Assembly: GCA_025965815.1 (NCBI GenBank)
Contig: JAOPWF010000790.1
Location: 1 to 6,500, forward strand
From: Mycobacterium sp.
GTDB lineage: Bacteria > Actinomycetota > Actinomycetes > Mycobacteriales > Mycobacteriaceae
Direction: 5' to 3'
Length of the DNA: 6,500 bases
The notes below the pieces were generated by a model, which saw nothing but the letters and a program-made list of their open reading frames with translations, did no database searches and was not told where the DNA came from. The translations under genes were made by a program, and so were the position numbers. Below, piece by piece: positions 1 through 6,126 of the stretch. Each line of letters begins with the position of its first letter. Positions within the stretch are counted from its first letter, which is position 1.

Positions 1-219
1 CGCCCCCGAAGTCCTGCTCACGTCGAAGACCCAACGCTGGACCCCTGGTCGAAACCGAACTCGCCGCAGGAACCGGGAAGTCCCACACCTAATCGGCCTG
101 GCGTCGCCGCCATCCACGCCAGCCACAAGGTCCGCTACTTCACCGCCGCCGACCTCGTCGAAACCCTCTACCGCGGCCCGGCCGACAACACCGTCGGAAA
201 GATCATCGAATCCCTGCGA
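1..219 (+). pseudogene. istB: istB relic, IS21-family transposition helper ATPase (degraded)
   Basis: IstB is the AAA+ ATPase that assists the IS21-family transposase IstA. In one frame a piece reads LVETELAAG and runs straight into the Walker A motif GTGKSH (bases 69-86). In intact relatives about 15-20 residues separate these two blocks, so an internal deletion is likely. A stop (TAA, 90-92) follows at once. Homology resumes in another frame at about base 100, with AAIHASHKVRYFTAADLV and then LYRGPADNTVGKIIESLR, the block that normally precedes Walker B. Restoring one base near 88 and one near 100 would join the two frames. Homology stops at about 219, just where the DEVG-type Walker B block should begin; the frame then stays open without similarity to TAG at 406-408. 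The N-terminus lies partly outside the window. The family assignment is firm; the gene is certainly inactive. Confidence 0.85.
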
Positions 220-262
220 CCTCCGGATCCCCTTGCACTCAGGCGGACCGCGGCCTTGGCAC

Positions 263-1483
263 TCAGCGGACGGGTTCCGCGCGGCGTTGACGGCGGAGTT
301 CGCGCAGGTACAACCAAGCACCCTGGAACAGGCCCTTCCTACCCGCGCGCAGAAAATTCTCCGGGACCCCCCCCGTCGGCCAGTCCGGACGCCCGGAGCC
401 GCGATTAGCCAGAATCCGTTTTACCCCCCGCGGGACCAACCCGAGGATCCGCCAGAAGTATTTCGGCGATGACAGGATCATGCTCATGTAGAACGCGGTG
501 AGACCCGCGGAATTACCGAAGAACTGCTTCTCAAGGGCCTCGTCGGTCCGGCGGTGGTAGTGCCAGGTAATGGCCGGTGGCCAATGCAGGATCATCGAGC
601 CGTTCTCGAGCAGGAGCGAAAGAGCTCGCGTGTCCTCGCCCCCTTGGGTCAAGGTCCCAGCGCCGAGCCGATTGTCGAAGCCGCCGATGGCGCGCAGCGT
701 CTCGGTCCGGAAGGCCATATTGCCGCCGGCGCCGAAGCTCGGCAGTGGGTACAGGGGATCGAATAGCGGCGGTGTGCCCGCACGTAGCCGAACCGGTTCG
801 ATGCCGCGACCCTTGTTGAACCCGCCGTAGCGTTCGAAGTTGACCTGAGCGTCCGTTTCCAACTCCGCCGGCAGCATTACACCCGCCACGGCGTCGGGTC
901 GATCCCGGAGCGCGAATCCTCGCTTGATCCAGGCGATCCAGTCGGGGTCGGCCACTTCGTCGTCGTCGATCCACGCGATGAGCTCGCTGCGCACCTCGGA
1001 CAGCCCGCGGTTCCTGGCACGTGACAGGCCCGGTGCGGGCTCGTGGCAACACCGGATCGCGAGACCCTTGAAGCTAACCAGCGTGCGGGCAACCTCGCCC
1101 TCGTGCGAGTTGTCGACAATCACTACCTCGAAGCCGGAATCGGACTGTCCGGCGAGGCTGGCCAGCGTCTTCAACAACCCTTCGCGGCGATCCCGGGTGC
1201 AGATCACCACAGTAAGCGTTGCGTTGAGGCCTTCTGAGGGTTCGAGCGGCTGCGGGATGCCGGATGCAGCGAAGCGGTCACGCAGGTCTACGAGGGGTAG
1301 CGACAGATCGGCTTCGATCTCCAAGAATCGCGTGGCCACTGCGACGCCGTTCCGACGGACCAGACACCACGCCGTTGCGAACCGCGCAACATCGACTACT
1401 TCTTCGTCGCCATAGGTGCGTGCGATGTCGATGTCGAGAACTCGTGCCGGCGCACGCAGTTCGGCACGCTTAATGTCACGCAC
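263..1483 (-). CDS. Family 2 glycosyltransferase (GT-A fold)
   Basis: Predicted 406-residue cytoplasmic enzyme that transfers a sugar from a nucleotide-activated donor. About 90 N-terminal residues resemble the small module found ahead of many actinobacterial GT2 domains (ATAWCLVRRNGVAVA region). The GT-A core follows: TVVICTRDR at 91-99, VVIVDNS at 120-126, PGLSRARNRG at 151-160, the metal/nucleotide motif IDDDE with D173-D175, the catalytic-loop type motif GGED (E283, D284) and HYHRR at 308-312. The C-terminus is basic, with a hydrophobic/aromatic stretch (YMSMILSSPKYFWRILGLV) that may lie at the membrane but is too short and polar to call transmembrane. The frame stays open far upstream inside the oxidoreductase gene, but similarity begins only here. 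GTG 1483 was chosen because GAGGG sits 7 bases before it; another GTG at 1522 lacks such a site. It is the third gene of the operon, 71 bases after the oxidoreductase. Donor and acceptor cannot be told. Confidence 0.88.
   Translation of the reverse strand: MRDIKRAELRAPARVLDIDIARTYGDEEVVDVARFATAWCLVRRNGVAVATRFLEIEADLSLPLVDLRDRFAASGIPQPLEPSEGLNATLTVVICTRDRREGLLKTLASLAGQSDSGFEVVIVDNSHEGEVARTLVSFKGLAIRCCHEPAPGLSRARNRGLSEVRSELIAWIDDDEVADPDWIAWIKRGFALRDRPDAVAGVMLPAELETDAQVNFERYGGFNKGRGIEPVRLRAGTPPLFDPLYPLPSFGAGGNMAFRTETLRAIGGFDNRLGAGTLTQGGEDTRALSLLLENGSMILHWPPAITWHYHRRTDEALEKQFFGNSAGLTAFYMSMILSSPKYFWRILGLVPRGVKRILANRGSGRPDWPTGGVPENFLRAGRKGLFQGAWLYLRELRRQRRAEPVR
367..374 (-). repeat. Run of eight G (coding strand) inside the glycosyltransferase gene
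   Basis: The plus strand carries eight consecutive C here, read as G8 in the gene. It encodes T370-G-G-V373 of the glycosyltransferase, leaving 33 residues downstream. A slip of one base would replace this C-terminal tail but leave the GT-A core intact. Confidence 0.9.
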
Positions 1484-1490
1484 AGCGCAG

Positions 1491-1495
1491 CCCTC
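1491..1495 (-). promoter_or_regulatory. Ribosome binding site (GAGGG) deciding the GTG start of the glycosyltransferase
   Basis: GAGGG on the minus strand is separated by seven bases from GTG 1483. No comparable purine-rich site precedes the alternative GTG at 1522, so this site supports the shorter start. Confidence 0.6.
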
Positions 1496-1554
1496 GACTC
1501 GGCGACGGGGAAGTGACCACACTGTGGGCTGCTGGGCAGGCGTGGGCCGCCGAT

Positions 1555-3177
1555 CTACCGGGCGCCATACAGCCGCTCGATGAGACGCATGGCGAAAACG
1601 ACGACCATGAATGTCGAGTTTGCCTGTCTGGACGTCACGAACACCGAACTGCTCGCGACGTGGACATTCGGGAGACCATGGACAGCGAGGTTCTCGTCGA
1701 CCACACCCTTCTCCGGATCTTTTGACATGCGGGTGGTTCCTACCTGGTGGAAGCCGCCGCCGGTGCGCGCGCGCACTGCCGCCAGAAGATCGTCCGAGAG
1801 ATAGGCAAGCCGTCCCACGCCAATGGCGCGCAGGTAGCGATCCCAGTGTCCGTGTGCCGCCAGTACGCCTTCGATGTCTTCGTCCGTGAACAGGATATCG
1901 ATATCGAGTTTCGGCATGCCGAGGTCGTCGACGTCCTCGGCTAGCCTTACGCAACTGCGGTAGTGGGGTAAATGCTCAGCGTGGTACTGGAGCGGGTAGC
2001 GGTTCGAGGGATTCGAGACGAAGTAGCCCGGCGGTTTACGGCCCCGAGCGAACACCAGTCTAATGCCGAAGTCGAAGATGAATCGTATGGTTTCGACCGG
2101 ACGTCGAAGCAGATTACGAAAATGTGCCCAAACCGATGATCGCTTTGCCATGCCGTAGGGCGTTCCAGGGATCTTGGAACCGGTCAGTGAAAGTCGTTGG
2201 GCTGTCGGCGCGAACAAGAGGCCGAGGGGCGAGATCAGGGCCTGATACGTCAACGACAGCTGCGCATTGTGGTGCGACGCGTCAGCCAGCTCCGGGTTGG
2301 CGATCCATCCGGAGATGGTGGGCAGGCGGTGCTCGAGCAGATAGCTCTCAGCAAATGCGAATCTCCGCCTGACATAGGAACCGTCGATGTCGCGCTCGTA
2401 CCAGTAGATCGTGTCCTCGGCAGGGGTGGACAGCACGAGGTCGGCGTTCACACCCTCGAGGTGGGCCATGTACCAGTGACCCAACTGGCCGGAATGCTCG
2501 CCGATGCTTGTGCCTACCCGACCCGGTGAACACATCAGCAATCGGGTGCTTTCTAACCCACCCGTCGCACGTGCTCGATCGTCATCGAGGTTGATCCGTA
2601 CACAGGTCGTGTCGGTAACGACATTGAGGCCGACCGCATCGCGCAGATCGTCGAAGTACACCGTGCCGAAATCGGTTGGGAGTGACCATCGCTCGAGCGA
2701 TGACGTTGAAACTGGTCCGTCCTCAAGACCCGCGATCATGTGTTGGGGCAGATGATTTAGCTCGTTGACGTCAAAGATGGGCCGGCCGCAGAGCATCCAC
2801 TGGCAGGCTCGTTCGAAGTAGCATTGCACGTCCTCGTAGGTCACGGGCCACGCAGAATCCGGCGCGACGTCGCGCTCGACGAAGTCGACACGAGCGTAGG
2901 GAACGCACCGTCCACCCCAGATCGAAGACGTGCCGCCGAGCTGGCGGCTGACTGCCAGTTCGACTGGTGCATGCATATCTGGGCGCTGCCGGTGCGCCAC
3001 GGACAGCTTCTGATACTCCGGGCTCTGTTTCCTATTCCCGGTCTCGATCAGGAGGACGTCGACGCCTCTCCTTGTCGCCTCCAGCGCGGAGACGATGCCC
3101 ACCGGCCCGGCCCCGATGACAACGAGACCCGCATGCAGGCGCGCATCGTGCAGAATATCGTTCCCGGAGATGATCAT
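1555..3177 (-). CDS. GMC-family FAD-dependent oxidoreductase
   Basis: Predicted 540-residue flavoenzyme of the glucose-methanol-choline family, which oxidises alcohol groups, often on sugars or polyols, using FAD. Visible motifs: the dinucleotide-binding VVIGAGPVG (glycines 22, 24, 27), acidic E45 at the end of the second strand (LLIETG), the FAD-contact block LGGTSSIWGGR at 80-90, GGLESTRLL at 206-214, GEHSGQLGHWYMAHL at 226-240, and the C-terminal block HQVGTTRM at 477-484 holding the likely active-site H477, with N520 in SVFVTSRQANSTF as its probable partner. No signal peptide is seen. Between about residues 194 and 205 the sequence goes from NLDDDRA directly to RATGGLES; relatives usually have some 25-40 residues here, including the strand before the (A)GG motif, so an in-frame deletion is suspected. 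The start ATG overlaps the reductase stop (ATGA), indicating coupled translation. A rare TTA leucine codon (L208) lies beside the suspected deletion. Substrate unknown. Confidence 0.88.
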   Translation of the reverse strand: MIISGNDILHDARLHAGLVVIGAGPVGIVSALEATRRGVDVLLIETGNRKQSPEYQKLSVAHRQRPDMHAPVELAVSRQLGGTSSIWGGRCVPYARVDFVERDVAPDSAWPVTYEDVQCYFERACQWMLCGRPIFDVNELNHLPQHMIAGLEDGPVSTSSLERWSLPTDFGTVYFDDLRDAVGLNVVTDTTCVRINLDDDRARATGGLESTRLLMCSPGRVGTSIGEHSGQLGHWYMAHLEGVNADLVLSTPAEDTIYWYERDIDGSYVRRRFAFAESYLLEHRLPTISGWIANPELADASHHNAQLSLTYQALISPLGLLFAPTAQRLSLTGSKIPGTPYGMAKRSSVWAHFRNLLRRPVETIRFIFDFGIRLVFARGRKPPGYFVSNPSNRYPLQYHAEHLPHYRSCVRLAEDVDDLGMPKLDIDILFTDEDIEGVLAAHGHWDRYLRAIGVGRLAYLSDDLLAAVRARTGGGFHQVGTTRMSKDPEKGVVDENLAVHGLPNVHVASSSVFVTSRQANSTFMVVVFAMRLIERLYGAR

Positions 3178-4178
3178 CGCTCAGCTCGCGTCTCGGGGTA
3201 CTTCTCCCGCATCGTGCTCGCGACCTCGGCCCCGTTGCGGAGAGCGACATCCGCGGCCGCGCACGCCATCTCGAGGTTCTTGGTCTTGGTCGACGACAGC
3301 AGCACCGTTCCGCCCTGGTTGTGCGTCACCGCGTCACGCACGAGCAGCTCGAGGACGGTTCTCGCATCCGAGAGGTCAGCATCGACCAATTCGCTGCACT
3401 GCCGCCGGGTTTTTGGCTCGCGACTGAGGACACCTTGGACGCGCGGCAGCGTTCGGGAGAGGAAGCCGTAGGTGATGCTGGTCCGGTCCTGCTCCGGTGG
3501 CGGTCCGCCCTGTCCAGCGATCAGGTCATAAGGAAACTGAAGCGCAGGGGCCCGCGCGCTTAGGCCCGCTACTGCGTCGTCCATGCGGGACAGATCACCC
3601 GCCGGACCCCAGTATCCGATCGCGGCCCGGCTGCGCTCGGTCTCGAGATAGTCGACGAGGTCGCTGTAGTCGTCGGGCAGAGCGCCGACCGGTTCGTGCA
3701 GCAGGAAGTAGTCGATTCGCTCTGTGCGAAGAGCCCGAAGGCTCGAAACGAGCGCGCGCTGGGCGCCCGCGACAGAGTAGTCCTGGCGCGAGTAGAGAAG
3801 TCGGCCAACTGCCCCGGCGTCTGCTTCGCCGCCGGATTGTTTGACTTTGGATTTCACGGCGGAGGACATCTGCAGTATCCCCAGGATCGGGGGCTGGACG
3901 AACTCGGTGGGGTGACCGATTACGGTGGGCCTGGTTCCAAATTTCGTCGCGATCCGTATATCGGTACGTGTTTGCGCAAAATCTGCCGACTCGGCTTCGG
4001 CTATGCCGAGGCCATAGATGGGCGCCACGTCGAAATGCCTGATTCCGAGGTCGTAGGCGGCTTCCAATACTGCGAGCCGGTTGCGCCTTCCGGGCAGTCC
4101 GTAGGGGCTTGCGCAGCCGAATCCGAGGGTATGGCCCTGCGTCGCGGTGGGCGGCTTAGTCGACCGGGAATCGTTCAT
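3174..4178 (-). CDS. Aldo/keto reductase
   Basis: Predicted 334-residue cytoplasmic TIM-barrel enzyme that reduces aldehydes or ketones (or oxidises sugar hydroxyls) with NAD(P)H. The family tetrad is complete: D50 and Y55 in HFDVAPIYGLG, K79 in IRIATKFG and H161 in IDYFLLHE. An early LGFGCAS strand and a C-terminal GGTVLLSSTKTKNLEMA block fit the cofactor phosphate-binding region of the family. Length is normal for the class. The frame is open to an ATG at 4271, but ATG 4178 has AGGA nine bases ahead and the extra 31 residues (rich in H, Q and P) look non-coding. It is the first gene of the operon and its stop overlaps the oxidoreductase start by four bases. Together these suggest two redox steps on one sugar-like intermediate. 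Alternatives such as a dedicated aldose dehydrogenase cannot be separated by eye. Confidence 0.88.
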   Translation of the reverse strand: MNDSRSTKPPTATQGHTLGFGCASPYGLPGRRNRLAVLEAAYDLGIRHFDVAPIYGLGIAEAESADFAQTRTDIRIATKFGTRPTVIGHPTEFVQPPILGILQMSSAVKSKVKQSGGEADAGAVGRLLYSRQDYSVAGAQRALVSSLRALRTERIDYFLLHEPVGALPDDYSDLVDYLETERSRAAIGYWGPAGDLSRMDDAVAGLSARAPALQFPYDLIAGQGGPPPEQDRTSITYGFLSRTLPRVQGVLSREPKTRRQCSELVDADLSDARTVLELLVRDAVTHNQGGTVLLSSTKTKNLEMACAAADVALRNGAEVASTMREKYPETRAER

Positions 4179-4517
4179 TGATTCTTGTCCTGCCCAAGAC
4201 ATCGGATCCTGACCGTGGGGTCGCTGTGTCGCATCCGGATGAAGGTGCGAGCGGGCACAAGCTTGCATCAACTAACGATAACGCGAGGCTGACAGCCGCG
4301 ATAGAGCACGTCAGCTGACTCGCGTGCAGTCGCAAAGCTCGCTGCGGCAAGCTCTTGCGAGCGGTCGAGATTGTTGATGCTGTGTTTGGAGCCTGATCCG
4401 GTAGTCCGGACACGGTTGGTGTGTTGATCATGCCGCATTGCGGTTTTCGTGTGGCGGTGTTCGTGGTCCATGGGTAAGAGTCCACCGCTTCCGGTGCGGC
4501 GGCGGGCGGGGTTCTCG
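4179..4517. other. Intergenic region upstream of the operon, no recognised gene
   Basis: No reading frame here shows family similarity on either strand. Two minus-strand frames (one ending at 4268 after 67 codons, one crossing 4156-4716) are open, but their translations are compositionally odd and match nothing I know. The region must contain the promoter for the minus-strand operon; I see no convincing -35/-10 pair. Short inverted repeats are present: GCTCGC/GCGAGC (4337-4362), TCCGG-tagt-CCGGA (4397-4410) and CACCG-cttc-CGGTG (4483-4496). None has the T-run expected of an intrinsic terminator. Confidence 0.5.
4188..4191 (-). promoter_or_regulatory. Ribosome binding site (AGGA) of the aldo/keto reductase
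   Basis: AGGA on the minus strand lies nine bases before ATG 4178. It supports this start over the in-frame ATGs at 4202 and 4271. Confidence 0.55.
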
Positions 4518-4569
4518 TGTCAACGGCAGCCGAATTCTGACCCCGTAGCGGCATCTGAATATTGACCCC
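4518..4569. repeat. Paired 21-base direct repeats at a TGTCAAC end, probable IS21-family terminus
   Basis: Two copies of a 21-base unit lie at 4524-4544 (starting CGGCAGCC) and 4549-4569 (starting CGGCATCT), 25 bases apart and identical at 17 of 21 positions, both ending TGACCCC. They directly follow TGTCAA at 4518-4523. IS21-family elements have TG...CA ends and several repeated transposase-binding sites just inside, so this fits a leftover terminus with the element interior to the right. The decayed istB at the window start supports IS21 material nearby, but the link is inferred. Confidence 0.5.
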
Positions 4570-4607
4570 TTTGGCCCGGTAATGCCTTTGTAGGGCCTGG
4601 ACACATG

Positions 4608-4624
4608 GCTGACAGATCGTCAGC
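4608..4624. repeat. Inverted repeat GCTGAC-5-GTCAGC
   Basis: Perfect six-base arms at 4608-4613 and 4619-4624 around AGATC. It lies just ahead of the IS481-like relic and may belong to that element's terminal or leader region. Confidence 0.5.
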
Positions 4625-4635
4625 GGACATCCCTG

Positions 4636-4658
4636 ACACTCTCCGAAAGTGAGAGTGT
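4636..4658. repeat. Inverted repeat ACACTCTC-7-GAGAGTGT
   Basis: Perfect eight-base arms at 4636-4643 and 4651-4658 with a seven-base spacer. The right arm overlaps the probable GTG start (4655) of the IS481-like relic, so a hairpin here could cover its translation start or be a transposase or host-factor site. Confidence 0.6.
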
Positions 4659-4997
4659 TAAGCGTGAACGAACGCTGATTAGAGATCCTGCTGACACCGA
4701 TGCGCGATGGGATCACGGTGGCCCAGACGCGCCGCCGATACCGGGCTCACGGCAGACCTTCTACGTCTACTAACGCCGACTCTACGTCGACGATGTGGCG
4801 GCGCTTGCGCCGAACTCGCGTCGGCCACTGTCATCGCCGCAACGCACCAGTGCCGACCTGGAGACTGAGATTGTGCGGCTACGCAACGCCAACCCGCGCT
4901 GGGGTGCCGGCAGCATTCACACCCACCTGCAGCGAGCAGGAGCAGCCCCGTAGTGCCAGCCGTGTCGACGATTCACCGTGTGCCGCAACGACATTTA
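4655..4997 (+). pseudogene. IS481-like transposase relic (N-terminal half, frameshifted)
   Basis: Three frames must be joined to read the N-terminal part of an IS481-type DDE transposase. From GTG 4655: VLSVNER, an in-frame TGA (4676-4678), then LEILLTPMRDGITVAQ and an RRRY block, the first part of a helix-turn-helix domain. Near 4743 the frame changes to SRQTFYVY, a TAA (4771-4773), then the linker APNSRRPLSSPQ and DLETEIVRLRNANPRWGAG, with the PRWGA motif typical of this family. Near 4951 the frame changes again to VPAVSTIHRV, ending at about 4997 where similarity breaks off abruptly. The whole catalytic rve/DDE domain is missing. Two stops and two frameshifts make it a clear dead copy. IS3-type relatives share the PRWGA block, so the family is likely rather than certain. 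Confidence 0.75.
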
Positions 4998-5046
4998 CCT
5001 TTTTTACGCCGGGGACTATCTCGCGAACGGTGTTTCCGGCGATAGT
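4998..5046. other. Junction between two IS relics, unexplained short segment
   Basis: About 49 bases lie between the end of IS481-like homology and the start of IS1380-like homology. They hold a T6 run (5000-5005) and a six-base inverted repeat ACTATC (5015-5020) / GATAGT (5041-5046). This may be the end of the element, or a third one, at the breakpoint that removed both C-termini. Confidence 0.4.
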
Positions 5047-6010
5047 TGGGCGCCGGGGTGGGGGCGTTCGCGGCGCACGATGATCCGCATCCCCGCCGGC
5101 CAGCTTGTCAGGTCGAGCAGGTCGGTGATCCCGGCGATGTCTCCACCGGCACGCACACCACCGTCCGCGTCCAAAGCGGGGGTCCACACCTTGTCGGGGA
5201 CCATGATGATGGCCTGACCCACCTTGTCGGTGACCGCGAACCCCACCGAGTAATCGACGCGGCGGCCCCGGATCTGGATCTGGTTCTGGTCAGTCAGCCA
5301 GTCCAACAGCGCGTGCCAGGCTCCGGCGCCATCAGCACGAATCACCACGTGTTTGCGGTGTTCTGGGGATCTGGTTGATCGCGGCGGCCAGCACCTCGAT
5401 GTGATCGGCGGCGGTGTTGGCGCCGGCGTTGCCCGCCCGCAGTCCGGGAGGCCAGCAGTTCGGTGGTGTTGTCGCACCACACCCCCCATGGGTGAAACCC
5501 AAACGTGCCCTTGAACATTGGCGCTGCGTTCTCCTTCTCGCTGTGGGACACCACGATGGTGGCGTCCACATCGAGCACCACCACCTCGCCCAGGTCGGTG
5601 CCGGCGACCGTCGATGCCGGCCACCCGTCAGGCAACTGAGACCACACGTGGCGACGCACCCGCGCCCGGGCGGAGTCGATCCGCTTCAGCCGCGCGGGGG
5701 TCAGTTCATCAAGGGTCCGCCACACCGTCGGTGCTGAGGCGACCGGCCCCAGCACCTGCGACTGGTGACCCAACACGTCGATATCGGCGATCGCCTCACC
5801 GCCATCGCCGAGCATCACTGCGACATCGACCAGCACCCGTCCACGGTCGTGGCGCGGGGTGAACGAGCGGCGCCTCAGTACCGTGGAGACCGCGCTCGTC
5901 AGACCGGTCCGATCCGCCAGTAGCCGAAGGCCAGCGCTGCCGGCGTGGGCCACCACGCCGGTTCCATCACCGGTTACTGACAAGGCCGCCGACCACGAAG
6001 TACGCTTCAC
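5016..6010 (-). pseudogene. IS1380-family transposase relic (two frameshifts, C-terminus lost)
   Basis: A DDE transposase in which three frames cover about 330 residues of a family whose members usually have roughly 450. Frame one starts at GTG 6010 and runs through GDGGEAIADIDVLGHQ to VVLDVDATIVVSHSEKE (residues 143-160, first catalytic Asp in LDVDAT), FKGTFGFHPWGVWCDNTTEL and on to about 5449. Frame two carries AGNAGANTAADHIEVLAAAI down to about 5362. Frame three carries KHVVIRADGAG (second Asp) and DYSVGFAVTDKVGQAI, reaching RRERPHPGAQLS. The frame then leaves homology at about 5047 and stops at 5016-5018 after eight unrelated residues. The region with the third acidic residue and the C-terminal helical domain is absent. 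Each junction corresponds to a net change of one base. It cannot encode an active enzyme. Confidence 0.85.
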
Positions 6011-6126
6011 CTACGGAGTGCCTTCGAGACAAGAGATCTTGAACCGTCGCAAGGAGGTTGTCCCGGGCGTCGTAGAACTTGAGGTGGCGGTCCCCCGCTC
6101 GAGACCTGCCGTGTGGTAGGTGTCGG

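Noticed and set aside
531..1052. Minus-strand frame of 173 codons inside the glycosyltransferase gene
   Set aside because: This is an out-of-frame shadow of the GT2 core. It is Arg-rich with no motifs.
1484..1954. Upstream extension of the glycosyltransferase frame by 157 codons into the oxidoreductase gene
   Set aside because: The extension overlaps conserved C-terminal oxidoreductase sequence in another frame, is R/H/P-rich and shows no family similarity. The GAGGG site points to GTG 1483.
2824..3471. Plus-strand frame of 215 codons
   Set aside because: It lies antisense to the oxidoreductase/reductase junction, both of which carry clear family motifs. Such shadow frames are common in GC-rich coding DNA.
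4268..4471. Minus-strand frame of 67 codons starting MDHEHRHTK
   Set aside because: The His/Thr/Ser-rich translation has no known motif and no good ribosome site is seen, so it is not supported as a gene.
4483..4496. CACCG-cttc-CGGTG as a transcription terminator
   Set aside because: The stem is only five base pairs with no following T-run, and no gene ends nearby.
4156..4716. Open minus-strand frame of 186 codons across the upstream region and IS21-like repeats
   Set aside because: It covers the start of the reductase gene, the intergenic region and two unrelated IS ends. The translation has no recognisable domain and no ribosome site.
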